From Flavihumibacter cheonanensis (GTDB lineage Bacteria; Bacteroidota; Bacteroidia; Chitinophagales; Chitinophagaceae), in the NCBI RefSeq assembly GCF_022352215.1, contig NZ_JAKRWF010000004.1:310001-374000 (forward strand): a stretch of 64,000 nucleotides of DNA. Direction: 5' to 3'. Shown piece by piece: positions 1 to 8,204 of this stretch. The notes under the pieces are model-generated. The model was not told where the DNA came from, did no database searches, and saw only the letters and a program-made list of their open reading frames with translations. Position 1 is the stretch's first letter, and every line of letters begins with the position of its first letter. Made by a program: the position numbers and the translations under genes.

Positions 1-135
1 GATGGTAGCCATTTCGATTACAGTAAGTTTCAACTGTAATCAGGTTATTAAAGAATAATTCAGGTATTTGTACTCCAAAATATTCAGTAGCATCGCTATA
101 CGTTTGGAATGGAAGAGGACTCAAAATTAGCGATT
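1..135 (-). other. Left-edge stretch, possible partial reading frame
   Basis: On the minus strand one frame stays open across this whole stretch and out of the window, reading ...SPLPFQTYSDATEYFGVQ..., which looks protein-like. It has no ATG and would have to begin inside or right after the S41 peptidase 3' end. It may be the start of a downstream gene using an alternative start, or chance. The plus strand shows only short frames with early stops. Too short to decide. Confidence 0.2.
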
Positions 136-1545
136 TTAAACTTTTCGAAACTTTTCTAAATAACCATCTTTGTGCTTGATTTGAATCTCCACTACTTCGT
201 TGTTTGTATTTCTGACAAATCGTACAAACTTAAATCTTTCTGTGAGGAAAAAATCGATTGCGTCCGGAATAAGCAGTTGTCTTAAATAAAAATCATACGT
301 CATGAATAATTTATCATTTTCCAGAGTGATTACTACTTTTCTGTAATCTCCAATATAACTGGAAAAATTTCTATGGAAATAGGGCTCTCTGTTATCGATA
401 ATTGTTCGTTCCTTTTTGTAATATTTTGTCTTTACTCCAGTTGTGTCAGTATTGGGTAATAAAGCTAATCCATACGCTATTGAAAATGCACTATCAGCAC
501 TACTTTGAATATCAGGTTTAATACCTATGCCTTCAATTGAGTGATTAAAATTGTTTTCGTCAAATACTCTAATATTGGGGATGACGGCGGTAAAGTAGTT
601 ATCAAAAAATGTTTCGCAATATCCGTTGCCACCACCCGTAGTTGCTTCTCCAACTACTGTTGTGTTCTGATTAAGTAGCCTCAGTTTTTGCGTTACCAGT
701 TCGCCGGCCGAGAATGTTCTTTTGCTTGTAAGAATATATATATGTTTGGAGCCTACCAGGTTGTTTTTGATGGTAGTATCAGTGTAATATTTTCTCGGAA
801 ATTTATACTCTTTGTCACGTCCGCTTGAGTCTATTCTGAATAGAATCTCTGTTGTTATAAAATAAGCCCCTTTCGATTCAGCAAAATGAGAAGAAAATTT
901 TGCAGCATGAAAAATATTGCCACCAAGATTTTCCCTGAAATCAAGTATAATGGAGTTGGAATTTTTTAGATAAGTAAGGACGGTTTCAATGCTTATACGG
1001 TTTTTATTTACTTTTTTGTAGAAAGATGCTGATTTGAAATCTTTAATCTCTACATAACCAATATTGCCAGGTAATATTTTAATTTCTCCATAATTAAACA
1101 TATCCTGCTTCGTTCGGGCTCTATATTTTTTGTCGAATGCATCCTGTCTCCGTGTAACTTTTTTACGAAGGCGTTTCATTTTTTTTCTGCTTAGATTATC
1201 TAAGTACAAATATTTCGGATCAGTTGTCATACTTCTATGAGCTGGATCAATAATAATATGATTATCTCTGCTGACCCTTCTCAAGTCTTCGTTAATTTCA
1301 TATACAAACTCGTCCATATTTAAAGTGGAATCATACTGTCCGGTACTCAGTTTGTATTTTATAGTATCACACATGGCTTTTGCTATATTGGCATCCAGGT
1401 ATGAATTGTAGATTTTAATCGATAGATTTTCTACTAATTTGTGTTTAGTAGAATCGGTTTGGCTAAATGAGATGATGGGTATTAATATGATCACATATAA
1501 TGCAATATAAATTGAGAATGATCTTGTATTAATATTTTTATTCAT
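136..1545 (-). CDS. S41 family peptidase, exported
   Basis: A 469-residue protein with an N-terminal hydrophobic signal segment (about residues 10-28, ending near ISFSQ). The C-terminal half is an S41 (C-terminal processing protease/tricorn-like) domain: the strand LDFRENLGGN at 201-210 and the motif TFSAGE with the probable nucleophile Ser279 are typical of the family. No PDZ domain is obvious; residues 40-150 are helical and lysine/arginine-rich. The enzyme should act in the periplasm or outer membrane on protein substrates, which are unknown. A tail of about 80 residues follows the catalytic domain, as in other Bacteroidota S41 proteins. It is the last recognised gene of a minus-strand series, 11 bp behind a small lipoprotein gene. 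The family call is solid; the role is not known. Confidence 0.8.
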   Translation of the reverse strand: MNKNINTRSFSIYIALYVIILIPIISFSQTDSTKHKLVENLSIKIYNSYLDANIAKAMCDTIKYKLSTGQYDSTLNMDEFVYEINEDLRRVSRDNHIIIDPAHRSMTTDPKYLYLDNLSRKKMKRLRKKVTRRQDAFDKKYRARTKQDMFNYGEIKILPGNIGYVEIKDFKSASFYKKVNKNRISIETVLTYLKNSNSIILDFRENLGGNIFHAAKFSSHFAESKGAYFITTEILFRIDSSGRDKEYKFPRKYYTDTTIKNNLVGSKHIYILTSKRTFSAGELVTQKLRLLNQNTTVVGEATTGGGNGYCETFFDNYFTAVIPNIRVFDENNFNHSIEGIGIKPDIQSSADSAFSIAYGLALLPNTDTTGVKTKYYKKERTIIDNREPYFHRNFSSYIGDYRKVVITLENDKLFMTYDFYLRQLLIPDAIDFFLTERFKFVRFVRNTNNEVVEIQIKHKDGYLEKFRKV

Positions 1546-1556
1546 TGAAAATGAAT

Positions 1557-2012
1557 TTAAGGGTAGATAATTTTATCTATCCAATTCTTTTCGGATTTGT
1601 AATTTCTTTTGTAGATAGTTATATGATCTATTAAGCCCTGATGCTTTGCCACTTCCCTAATTTTTAGTATCGCTTTTTGATAGTCTTTACCTACAATAAA
1701 ATGAAAGTCATTTTCGACTGGAAAGTCGTTTTCAGCGAGTGTTCCTAATTTATTTGTTTCTAAGCTCCTTAATATAGCCTCATCAAGCTGTTTTTTATGA
1801 ATTTTTTTATCTTGGATGGAATCGATAAGTTCCAATTTTATATAGATAATCGAATATTCTTCCAGAATTGGTTTATCCCAGCCAATTGCCTGGTTAAGGT
1901 TTTTCGGGTATCTACTTTCGCTTTCTGTGCAGGATGAAATAAATAAAACGGTAAATAACAGTAACAGTTTTATTTTACCCAAGGAACAGCTTTTATTAAA
2001 TTTACCGGGCAT
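1557..2012 (-). CDS. Small predicted lipoprotein of unknown function
   Basis: I place the start at the ATG at 2012 (151 residues), because the protein then begins with a lysine-rich segment, a hydrophobic core (LLLLFTVLF) and a lipobox ISSC. This leaves 7 bases after the upstream membrane protein gene, while the longest frame (from 2060) would overlap it by 41 bases. The mature part is charged and shows no domain I recognise. It lies between a four-helix membrane protein and the S41 peptidase with very short gaps, so it is probably co-transcribed with both. Confidence 0.6.
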   Translation of the reverse strand: MPGKFNKSCSLGKIKLLLLFTVLFISSCTESESRYPKNLNQAIGWDKPILEEYSIIYIKLELIDSIQDKKIHKKQLDEAILRSLETNKLGTLAENDFPVENDFHFIVGKDYQKAILKIREVAKHQGLIDHITIYKRNYKSEKNWIDKIIYP

Positions 2013-2019
2013 CTGTTTA

Positions 2020-2415
2020 TTAAATGCGTTTTCTTTGTAAGCTTCGAACATAATGAACAATAAATAGAATCTGCCCTAGTACAAACGAGATAGGGATTAG
2101 TAATTCATCTTTGCTTATAATGACTGAATTGAATATCATTAAGCCATACTTCAAAAAAATTATAGCAGGTATTGTCAAAATGAAATGAACAATAAAAAAT
2201 ATCCAGTTTATTGTGCCAGTTTTTGTTGAAAGATTCCAATATGCAATAGATACTAAAAGTATTATGAGCACAACTATGGATTGCCAGATAAAGTAAGGTG
2301 GAAAAATGCTGGTATGCCAGCCAGGCACAACGGATGTAGCATAATCCAATGACAATGGGAAGAACGACAGAAATATACAAATGAATATAAGTGAAGGGAG
2401 GTATGATAACTTCAT
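2020..2415 (-). CDS. Four-helix membrane protein, unknown function
   Basis: 131 residues with four hydrophobic segments (about 6-24, 42-62, 70-90 and 103-123) and a short basic tail (LQRKRI). No charged residues sit inside the helices and no family signature was recognised. The first helix could be a signal-anchor. It lies 53 bases downstream of the 290-residue unknown gene and 7 bases before the lipoprotein gene, all on the minus strand. Confidence 0.6.
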   Translation of the reverse strand: MKLSYLPSLIFICIFLSFFPLSLDYATSVVPGWHTSIFPPYFIWQSIVVLIILLVSIAYWNLSTKTGTINWIFFIVHFILTIPAIIFLKYGLMIFNSVIISKDELLIPISFVLGQILFIVHYVRSLQRKRI

Positions 2416-2468
2416 AATGTATATTTCTAAATTACAAAAGTATCGTTAACGACTGAGCAAACATGCTA

Positions 2469-3341
2469 CTAGTTTTCTTTTAGTTTATTTAGTTGGATCT
2501 TATAATTGAATCGAAGCACTTCTTTTCCCCAAAGTGTTAGCACCTGTTCGGCTAATAATATGTTATTAACTGCTTTTACATGTAAACAGTCGTGAAATGA
2601 TTTTATATATTTCGTCCAATATTTCCCTTTAGCGTCTTTTAATAAAAAATATAATCCGGCTTCCCCAAACCTGTTTCCGGAAGACTCAAGAATCAACTCG
2701 CCATTATTACTTACTCTTGGAGTCATAAGGACGGTAGCATTCCCATTTGGTAGTGGGAAAATAGCTTTAATGCATCGTTTCCCGGAAGGTAGGGTGCTTA
2801 CTCCGTAAATTCCAGAATAAATAGGTTGGTCGCTCGATTGAATATATCGAAGCCAGCATGTATACTTTGTTTCGTTGCTTTCTGATTCTACCAGGGTGAT
2901 TATTTCACTTCTTAATTTTTGAAATGCTATTGAGTTGTTGGTGGGTAAATTTAACTGCCCCAATCTGCTACTAAATAAGCTGCTGATCAAAATTCCAAAT
3001 ACTTTGAACATTGAATTCCATTTCACAGTGAACTCAAAATCGTAGTTGGATGTTTTTTCGTAAAAATCTATTATTTGTTGGGATAATTTGGCTAGTTCAT
3101 TTTCTGATAGTTTGAGCTTATTTATTGATGGTAATAAGCCTGTATTTCTATCAGATTGAATAATTGTTAGCTTTTCTTTTGCTGCAAGCTCCGTGATAAA
3201 TTTATTGCCGGATACATTGTTTTCTCCAAAAGGACCAATTATCCAGGAATATGCTGTTGGGTCGATCTTTTTTCCAGTGGTGATAACCCATTGCTGCGTT
3301 ATCCAGTCCTGGATATTTTGCATTGGTTTTGCGAATCCCAT
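2469..3341 (-). CDS. Conserved-looking protein of unknown function, coupled to CrtA-like gene
   Basis: The start is set at the ATG at 3341 (MGFAKPMQNI..., 290 residues), because this ATG overlaps the TAA of the upstream CrtA-like gene as TAATG, a classic translational-coupling junction. A longer in-frame start at 3392 would overlap that gene by 52 bases. There is no signal peptide; one mildly hydrophobic stretch lies around residues 108-124. The C-terminal third holds compact motifs (FPLPNGNA, GEAGLYFLL, LTLWGKEVL) that look like a folded beta-rich domain. I do not recognise the family. The coupling suggests that the two proteins act together. Confidence 0.65.
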   Translation of the reverse strand: MGFAKPMQNIQDWITQQWVITTGKKIDPTAYSWIIGPFGENNVSGNKFITELAAKEKLTIIQSDRNTGLLPSINKLKLSENELAKLSQQIIDFYEKTSNYDFEFTVKWNSMFKVFGILISSLFSSRLGQLNLPTNNSIAFQKLRSEIITLVESESNETKYTCWLRYIQSSDQPIYSGIYGVSTLPSGKRCIKAIFPLPNGNATVLMTPRVSNNGELILESSGNRFGEAGLYFLLKDAKGKYWTKYIKSFHDCLHVKAVNNILLAEQVLTLWGKEVLRFNYKIQLNKLKEN

Positions 3342-4057
3342 TAGTTTTTTTGAAAATCGGTTTTTGGAATATAGTTGGATACTCCATTCCATTCACCAAA
3401 TTCTGAAATTGGTTTGAATCTCAGAGTTGTAAATTCAAAATGAAAATCTTTTCTGTCGCGTTCCTTCATGGCATTAAAATGCCTTTTAGGTTGAGGTACT
3501 TTGCTATGCCCTTGTACCATTTCAGTCATTTCTTTTAGAGATTTCCAAATTGAGAAAGTTGAAACTGTTCTGGGAAGCCTTATGGAAGCCATGGATAAGG
3601 TTGTGCCTGGGTGGTCACGGACCAGAGTTTCTACAGGTTTTCCCCAGCGAATAAATCTGGGAACTTCCATTAGTCTCATTCTGGCTAGAGTAACCGCAAC
3701 TACAGGCGAGTTGTAGTCTTCTATTTCATTTGTTTCTTTTGGTATTTTAAATTCATTAATACTGCCCCATTGGCGTAAAAATTGCAATCGGATATGCCAT
3801 CCTTTTGCCAAATCCTTTCCTAATTTCTTTTTGGTTAAGAAAGTATCGATAGCTTCTTCAGTTTCCCACTGAGCAAATAAAATTAGCTTTCTTAGTTGCA
3901 TACGCGATGGCGAAAAGATATTTGAGCCCAACGTCATTGCAGTCATGCATTCTGCATGAACTAATCCGGGTGTATTGGATGCCGTAGGAGGGAATAAAAT
4001 AGCCCGGAGTGCCGTAATATAGGATGTTGAAACGATGTGATAACTAAAAGTACTCAT
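3341..4057 (-). CDS. CrtA-like (spheroidene monooxygenase-type) protein
   Basis: 238 residues laid out as two related halves. The second half resembles the CrtA-like/dimeric alpha-beta barrel superfamily: a TLARMRL strand, then TVSTFSIWKSLKEM, then a histidine-rich helix and the end FTTLRFKPISEFGEWNG. CrtA proteins oxidise carotenoids, but more distant members have no known substrate. No other carotenoid gene is in the window, so the reaction should not be assumed. The gene directly follows the secreted 162-residue gene (its start codon abuts that gene's stop) and overlaps the next gene by one base (TAATG). The three genes form one operon. The family assignment is by motif resemblance only. 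Confidence 0.5.
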   Translation of the reverse strand: MSTFSYHIVSTSYITALRAILFPPTASNTPGLVHAECMTAMTLGSNIFSPSRMQLRKLILFAQWETEEAIDTFLTKKKLGKDLAKGWHIRLQFLRQWGSINEFKIPKETNEIEDYNSPVVAVTLARMRLMEVPRFIRWGKPVETLVRDHPGTTLSMASIRLPRTVSTFSIWKSLKEMTEMVQGHSKVPQPKRHFNAMKERDRKDFHFEFTTLRFKPISEFGEWNGVSNYIPKTDFQKN

Positions 4058-4546
4058 TTATTTTCTCAATTTTGAGTCCAAATCTCCAAGAAATATAGGT
4101 ATTTCATTTCCTTCTTCCGAGAAAAAAAAGCTTGTTCTTGAACTTCCATCCAACTCTACCATCCTTGGTGATTCATCAGCAACGATTTGTTTTATAGGAT
4201 TTGTTCCTGTGAATATGGCGGCTTTCCCCTTTAGTAGTAGAAATACTCCAAGATTAGATTTCAATAAACTGGCAAATTCAGTCTCTTTCTCAGAGACAAC
4301 ATTAATATCAATTGATGTAAGCTTATTATCTTTAATTAATGTCAATAAAAAAGTATTGTTTGTATTCAGTTTACTATCAATTTCTGAAATAGCTGAAATG
4401 ATATCGCTTTTATTCAAGTAAATGTCATAGGTGCCATTTTTTATTTTAAAATCATTAGTGGATTTTGTTTGGTTCAATTGTATTGTTTGTCCCATTGATG
4501 ATATTGATATTGTTAGGGATAACACAATTGTTAATAGATTATTCAT
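4058..4546 (-). CDS. Small exported protein, unknown function
   Basis: The start is placed at the ATG at 4546 (162 residues), giving a signal peptide with a hydrophobic core and a cleavage-like SSMGQ; a TTG seven codons upstream is possible but less likely. The mature protein has alternating beta-like strands and a hydrophobic helix (GVFLLLKGKA), with no recognised domain. It ends immediately before the CrtA-like gene, so it is the first gene of a three-gene operon. The start codon lies only 17 bases after the reconstructed stop of the decayed IS30 transposase, so any promoter must lie in or across insertion-element sequence. Confidence 0.6.
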   Translation of the reverse strand: MNNLLTIVLSLTISISSMGQTIQLNQTKSTNDFKIKNGTYDIYLNKSDIISAISEIDSKLNTNNTFLLTLIKDNKLTSIDINVVSEKETEFASLLKSNLGVFLLLKGKAAIFTGTNPIKQIVADESPRMVELDGSSRTSFFFSEEGNEIPIFLGDLDSKLRK

Positions 4547-4563
4547 TTTTTTAAAATCTAAGT

Positions 4564-5564
4564 TCAAGTAATTAGTGAAATTTTCTGTTCTAGCCCTGGT
4601 TAGGTGTTTTATAATTAAATTTTCGAACTGGTCTGTTAATTAGCAATAGTACTACTGATTTTATTTCTTCGTTTGTTACGTTGCTAAGGTCTGTCTTTTT
4701 AGGCAAGAATTGCCTAATCTGGCCAATCCGATTTGCAACAGTTCCTTTATCCTGGCTTGTATAGGGCCTGATAAAATAAGCTTGTAAAGCTTTAGAAACA
4801 TCCCTATACCCAGCAAATCCTTTTTCATTGTCAAATGTAATTGTGTGAATTGGATATTGACATTTTACAAATTTCTTAATTAGGTTCTTAGCGACGTTTT
4901 CACTGCTTCTATTGTCAAGTTTATTCAAACTTGTGAAGGGTAGCCCTATCCGTTATAACTAATAATGCACCATTATGATTTTTACCCATCATAAAGTCAA
5001 CTTCCACGTCTCCAGGTCTGCTTCGGCGATTAACAATGGAGGGACGATTTTCGATAGACCCCGGTTTGGGATAATTCCTCTTGAATCGTTTCTGGATCCT
5101 CTTTTTCGTCTACGTTTACCATTTTTTAGGGTAGTGTATAAATCTTTAAGTTGTCTGTCTTCGGCTTTGATTCCCTGTTTGCATTTCCATATCCATTGAT
5201 AAATTACTTCATGACTAATGGGGCCTTTATCTGTTTCTTTTCCAACAATACTGATGATCTCCGGAATCCACTTATTTTTTGTAAGCCTGATAGAAATCTG
5301 TTTTTTCATGCAATCAGTAAACTAAGTAAATTTCGGCTTTTTCTTGTGTCTTAAGTCGGTTTTCATTTGGGCATTGGATGCGACATAAACACTTGCTATT
5401 CGCCCACTTTTTGCCTTATTACATTTTAATTCTCTACTTATAGTAGAGGGATCGACGCCAAGCTGTTCAGCGATTTTATTATATCTAATTGCTGCTTTAA
5501 TCAAGGTTTCAATCTGGTATCTTTGTACCAAACTGAGTTGTGTGTATTTTTTTGACATAAGCAA
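4564..5564 (-). pseudogene. IS30-family transposase, decayed
   Basis: Reading from 5564, the N-terminal helix-turn-helix of an IS30 transposase is clear (YTQLSLVQRYQIETLIKAA, then VDPSTISREL). A TAG at 5322-5324 interrupts the frame after KPKFT. Near 5070 the frame shifts so that the expected SRPGDVEVDFMMGKNHNGAL is read in another frame (about 4935-5070). Near 4930 it returns to the first frame for the catalytic core end (TRPYTSQDKGTV-like and NRIGQIRQFLPKKTDL motifs). Near 4600 a further shift is needed to read the typical end LEQKISLIT with a TGA at 4564-4566. With one nonsense change and at least three frameshifts, the gene cannot make an active transposase. Confidence 0.85.
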
Positions 5565-5586
5565 TCCAAAGATTGCACTACTCAGT

Positions 5587-5624
5587 CAAATGACAAAATG
5601 ACCTCAAAATCATTTTGTCATTTG
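5587..5624. repeat. Perfect inverted repeat, 15-bp arms
   Basis: The arms caaatgacaaaatga (5587-5601) and tcattttgtcatttg (5610-5624) are exact reverse complements around an 8-base loop. They lie 23-60 bases upstream of the transposase start. The octamer ATTGCACT also occurs on both sides (5572-5579 and 5634-5641). This may be part of the IS30 end or a transcript structure that limits read-through into the transposase. Confidence 0.75.
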
Positions 5625-5777
5625 TTTTCAAAAATTGCACTTATCTGTTGAACTCAGCAAATTTATTATTAGTTCTATTTAGAATTCAAAAATTTCAAGC
5701 AATTTGAATCACTTTACAACCATGGTATAATAGATAATTCGATTGTATGTTCCGAACCTTGCCAATTTTTATTCTTT

Positions 5778-6365
5778 CTAATTATCTTCTGTGGGGGGAG
5801 GTGGTGGAAATACCATATTTGAAAATCTTGATTTCCATTTTACTTTATAGAAATCATAACTGCTGTTTTGTTTTTTTGCTCTTAGAACTTCTGTTTCTTC
5901 TTCAGTTGCCAATCGCACATTGTAGAGTTCTATTTTACGAGCTTTTAATTTCTTTAATAAATGAAAGAATACTTTATTTTGTAAAGTATCTGAAAAGGTT
6001 GCTATTTGTATATAATTAATGGACGGTTTAGGTTTATGTGTTATCGAATCTAATATTATTTCAAGGTCATCATCAGATACTAAATTCAAATCTGCAGGCA
6101 TCAGGCCAATATAATCTGGATAACTATAGTTTGCTCCAGTCGAGCAACAATTCAGTAACGAATCTTTTTTATGTAAGTACAATTCACCACTGGTGTCCAT
6201 AATAAAATTGAATTCACTATAGAATAAGTTCTTTTGCCTGTTTAAATTAGTAGTTCTGTCCTGTTGTGAAATAATATAAATGGAAGAATTATTTTCCTTG
6301 CAAGCTGTAAAGGAACCTACAATAGAAATAGCTATAAAATGAATAATAAATATTGATCTAGTCAT
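5778..6365 (-). CDS. Predicted lipoprotein, unknown function
   Basis: 195 residues starting with a hydrophobic signal and a lipobox-like FTAC at about residues 19-22, so it is probably lipid-anchored in the cell envelope. The mature part contains a cysteine pair (NCCS near residue 73) and ends in a proline-rich tail (PPPPPTEDN). No domain was recognised. It stands alone between the IS30 remnant and the DUF2625 pseudogene and shares their AT-rich composition. Confidence 0.6.
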   Translation of the reverse strand: MTRSIFIIHFIAISIVGSFTACKENNSSIYIISQQDRTTNLNRQKNLFYSEFNFIMDTSGELYLHKKDSLLNCCSTGANYSYPDYIGLMPADLNLVSDDDLEIILDSITHKPKPSINYIQIATFSDTLQNKVFFHLLKKLKARKIELYNVRLATEEETEVLRAKKQNSSYDFYKVKWKSRFSNMVFPPPPPTEDN

Positions 6366-6451
6366 ATATGGTATGATTCCAGAATTTCAGGGGTTAAATA
6401 GTACAGTGGGCTAAAAATTTCTCTAAATTCATTAATAGATATTCCTTTATT

Positions 6452-6782
6452 CTAAACGGGTAGTACCCTGTTATGTCGGGTATCTCCAGAACTTAAAATG
6501 CGTATCCAGCCATGATCAATTAGTATTCCGCCTGTTGAATAATTGATTGCTCTCTTTGGAGAACGGGTAGTTACTTGTGTTTCATAAAGTGCATCCTTTC
6601 CTTTAAGAGAACCACCAAATATAATTTCCACTTTGTTTTAGCTTCTTTTATCCATCCCTGAACAAGTGGTCATCCAGGTTCATTGATGTTAATTAATTCT
6701 TCAACGGGACGCCTGGTATTTGGGTATAGCCCTGAATGTTGATTATGACAACTATTACAACTCCAGTTAGTTTAGTCATCAT
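6452..6782 (-). pseudogene. DUF2625 family protein, decayed
   Basis: No long frame is left here, but reading the minus strand piecewise recovers a protein. It has a signal-like start at 6782, then TRRPVEELININEPG, an in-frame TGA where the family has tryptophan, PLVQGWIKEAK, a frameshift, and then VEIIFGG...LYETQVTTRSP...GGILIDHGWIRILSSGD...RVLPV with a stop at 6452. The pattern QVTTRSP ... GG(I/L)L(I/V)DHGW(I/L)RIL matches DUF2625 proteins, whose function is unknown. At least two frameshifts and one stop are needed, and the C-terminal part of the family domain is missing. Confidence 0.7.
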
Positions 6783-6819
6783 TTATTATTTAAATATTTA
6801 TTCAGAGTTTAGCATATTC

Positions 6820-7395
6820 TTAGAATACAGCAGCTTTTACTCTTACTATTTTTTCCCAATCATTACCTTTTCGGGTGTAAAACGCGATTTCTTCAGATCC
6901 ACATGTATTTCCGCAAAAATTGAGATAATAAACTAAAGCGCAGGTTCCATTTCTAAATACAATTGGTTTTATAAATTTCCAAACGCGTTTGGTTTGAGGG
7001 TATACTTGAGGTTTTTGAATTGACCGAATATTTAATAGCACTGCCCAGGCTGAATCAGCTTGAATTATTTCGGAGTTTGAAAATAGATTGGCATCCCAAA
7101 TATTTGTTCTTAGTAACTTAAGTTGGGCTAGAATATATCTAAGCTCCTTCCGAGATAGCTGAAATGTATTTGTGTCGTTGGGTTTTAGGCTACTTGAATA
7201 TTTTCTCTTCGTTAAAGATTTATGTATTTCATTATACGTATAATCTGTTAGTATTGAATCTTCATAATATATATGGTTAGTATCTTGCGTTTCCTTTATT
7301 ACGTTGTATATAATTTCTATTGCTTCATTTTTATTTTGGGATATGCACAATGAATAGCTCATAGTCATCAGTAATATGATAATGAATGATTTCAT
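6820..7395 (-). CDS. Exported protein of unknown function
   Basis: 191 residues with an N-terminal signal peptide (MKSFIIILLMTMSYSLCISQ). The mature part has a long polar helical region, then a beta-rich end with two cysteines in NFCGNTCGSEE and a terminal strand pattern (IAFYTRKGNDWEKIVRV). It is similar in style to other small envelope proteins of the block. No family was recognised. It follows the DUF2809 gene with a 10-base gap, so the two are probably co-transcribed. Confidence 0.6.
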   Translation of the reverse strand: MKSFIIILLMTMSYSLCISQNKNEAIEIIYNVIKETQDTNHIYYEDSILTDYTYNEIHKSLTKRKYSSSLKPNDTNTFQLSRKELRYILAQLKLLRTNIWDANLFSNSEIIQADSAWAVLLNIRSIQKPQVYPQTKRVWKFIKPIVFRNGTCALVYYLNFCGNTCGSEEIAFYTRKGNDWEKIVRVKAAVF

Positions 7396-7405
7396 CTAGT
7401 ACTAG

Positions 7406-7816
7406 TTATAGAAATATCGGCGATTGAATAGTTTTCCTTCTTTTTTTCACAACGTAATAGGCAATGACTACTGTCAAGATTCCTAATGTATAAGCTATTA
7501 TATCCATCCAGGCAAAAGAGTTACCTATTACAATATTTGCAATTCTTGAGTGCTTCAATCCGAGTTTGCCAACCAAATCAAAATATTGTAATGTTTCGAT
7601 TAAGTACGCAAATAATAATACTCCCGCTGCCGTCCATAAAGTGGGTATTTTCAAAAATGTCTTTACAAAGCAGAAGAGAAGGATAACAACTAAATAGTCG
7701 CCTCCGTAGGGTCTTATAAAGTTGTCATCAACATAAATAGCTATTAAGACTTCAATTAGGAATAGAAGAACAGTTGCAAGAAAGTAAAAAGGATGGAATT
7801 GAAATTTTTCTTTCAT
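7406..7816 (-). CDS. DUF2809 family membrane protein
   Basis: 136 residues from the ATG at 7816 (MKEKFQFHPF...); a longer frame from 7858 adds 14 residues that do not fit the family. Four transmembrane helices are visible. The motifs RPYGGDYLVVILLFCFVKTF, ELLQYFD-like (ETLQYFDLVGKLGL) and SFAWMDIIAYTLG match DUF2809, a family of small integral membrane proteins whose function is unknown. It heads a two-gene unit with the 191-residue exported protein. Confidence 0.8.
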   Translation of the reverse strand: MKEKFQFHPFYFLATVLLFLIEVLIAIYVDDNFIRPYGGDYLVVILLFCFVKTFLKIPTLWTAAGVLLFAYLIETLQYFDLVGKLGLKHSRIANIVIGNSFAWMDIIAYTLGILTVVIAYYVVKKRRKTIQSPIFL

Positions 7817-7939
7817 GTTCAATGCTTCGCCACATGAGTCCCATTGGCTGGGAATCACAGGACAAGTAGCAACAATATAGGCTATCCCTTAAATTCCTGC
7901 AAGCGGGAAAGCGGATTATTTCAAATATCCTACCTGCAT

Positions 7940-7970
7940 AAAAAAAGGGAAGAGCATTTCTGCTCCTCCC
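7940..7970 (-). terminator. Rho-independent terminator
   Basis: On the minus strand the stem gggaggagca/tgctcttccc (one mismatch, loop gaaa) is followed by a run of seven T (positions 7946-7940). It lies about 235 bases downstream of the beta-barrel gene, which is on the same strand, and would end its transcript before the AT-rich block. Confidence 0.65.
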
Positions 7971-8020
7971 ATTTAGCTTTTCGGATATTATTTTGTAAAT
8001 TGTTATGTTCTTTCTTTCCA

Positions 8021-8048
8021 CCCTCTTCCATTCCCCCTCTTCCATTCC
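8021..8048. repeat. 14-bp tandem repeat, two copies
   Basis: The unit ccctcttccattcc occurs twice head to tail at 8021-8034 and 8035-8048 with no difference. It lies in non-coding sequence downstream of the beta-barrel gene. No function is suggested by the sequence. Confidence 0.8.
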
Positions 8049-8204
8049 TCCCAAACGGTTCCAGAGCGCTTCACTGACGGTTCACTGACAGTTGTAGAAC
8101 GATCAAACAACTATCCCTGAACGATTCCGGATGACTGACTGGTTAGTCAACAGAAGCCGAATGGACGGTCAACTTATGCCGAATGGTCAAATGAACGTGG
8201 TTGC

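Larger units (their letters stand above)
4564..5650 (-). mobile_element. IS30-family insertion element remnant
   Basis: The element comprises the decayed transposase plus its upstream non-coding end. The 5' side carries a perfect 15-bp-arm hairpin (5587-5624) and a sequence (TTGCACTTAT near 5636-5645) that resembles the outer ends of related Bacteroidota IS30 elements. I see no matching inverted repeat beyond 4564, where host sequence seems to start almost at once, so the 3' end of the element is probably lost. Exact borders are uncertain. No target-site duplication was found by eye. Confidence 0.6.
7817..8204. other. Intergenic region with terminator and short tandem repeats
   Basis: No gene was found in these 388 bases. 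The stretch holds a terminator hairpin (7947-7970), two exact copies of a 14-base unit (8021-8048), a smaller tandem of ttcactgac (about 8071-8090) and two copies of gccgaatgg. It also marks a visible change from AT-rich sequence on the left to more GC-rich sequence on the right. Confidence 0.6.

Noticed and set aside
3341-4057. Carotenoid biosynthesis locus
   Set aside because: Only a remote CrtA-like protein; no phytoene synthase, desaturase or cyclase gene in the window.
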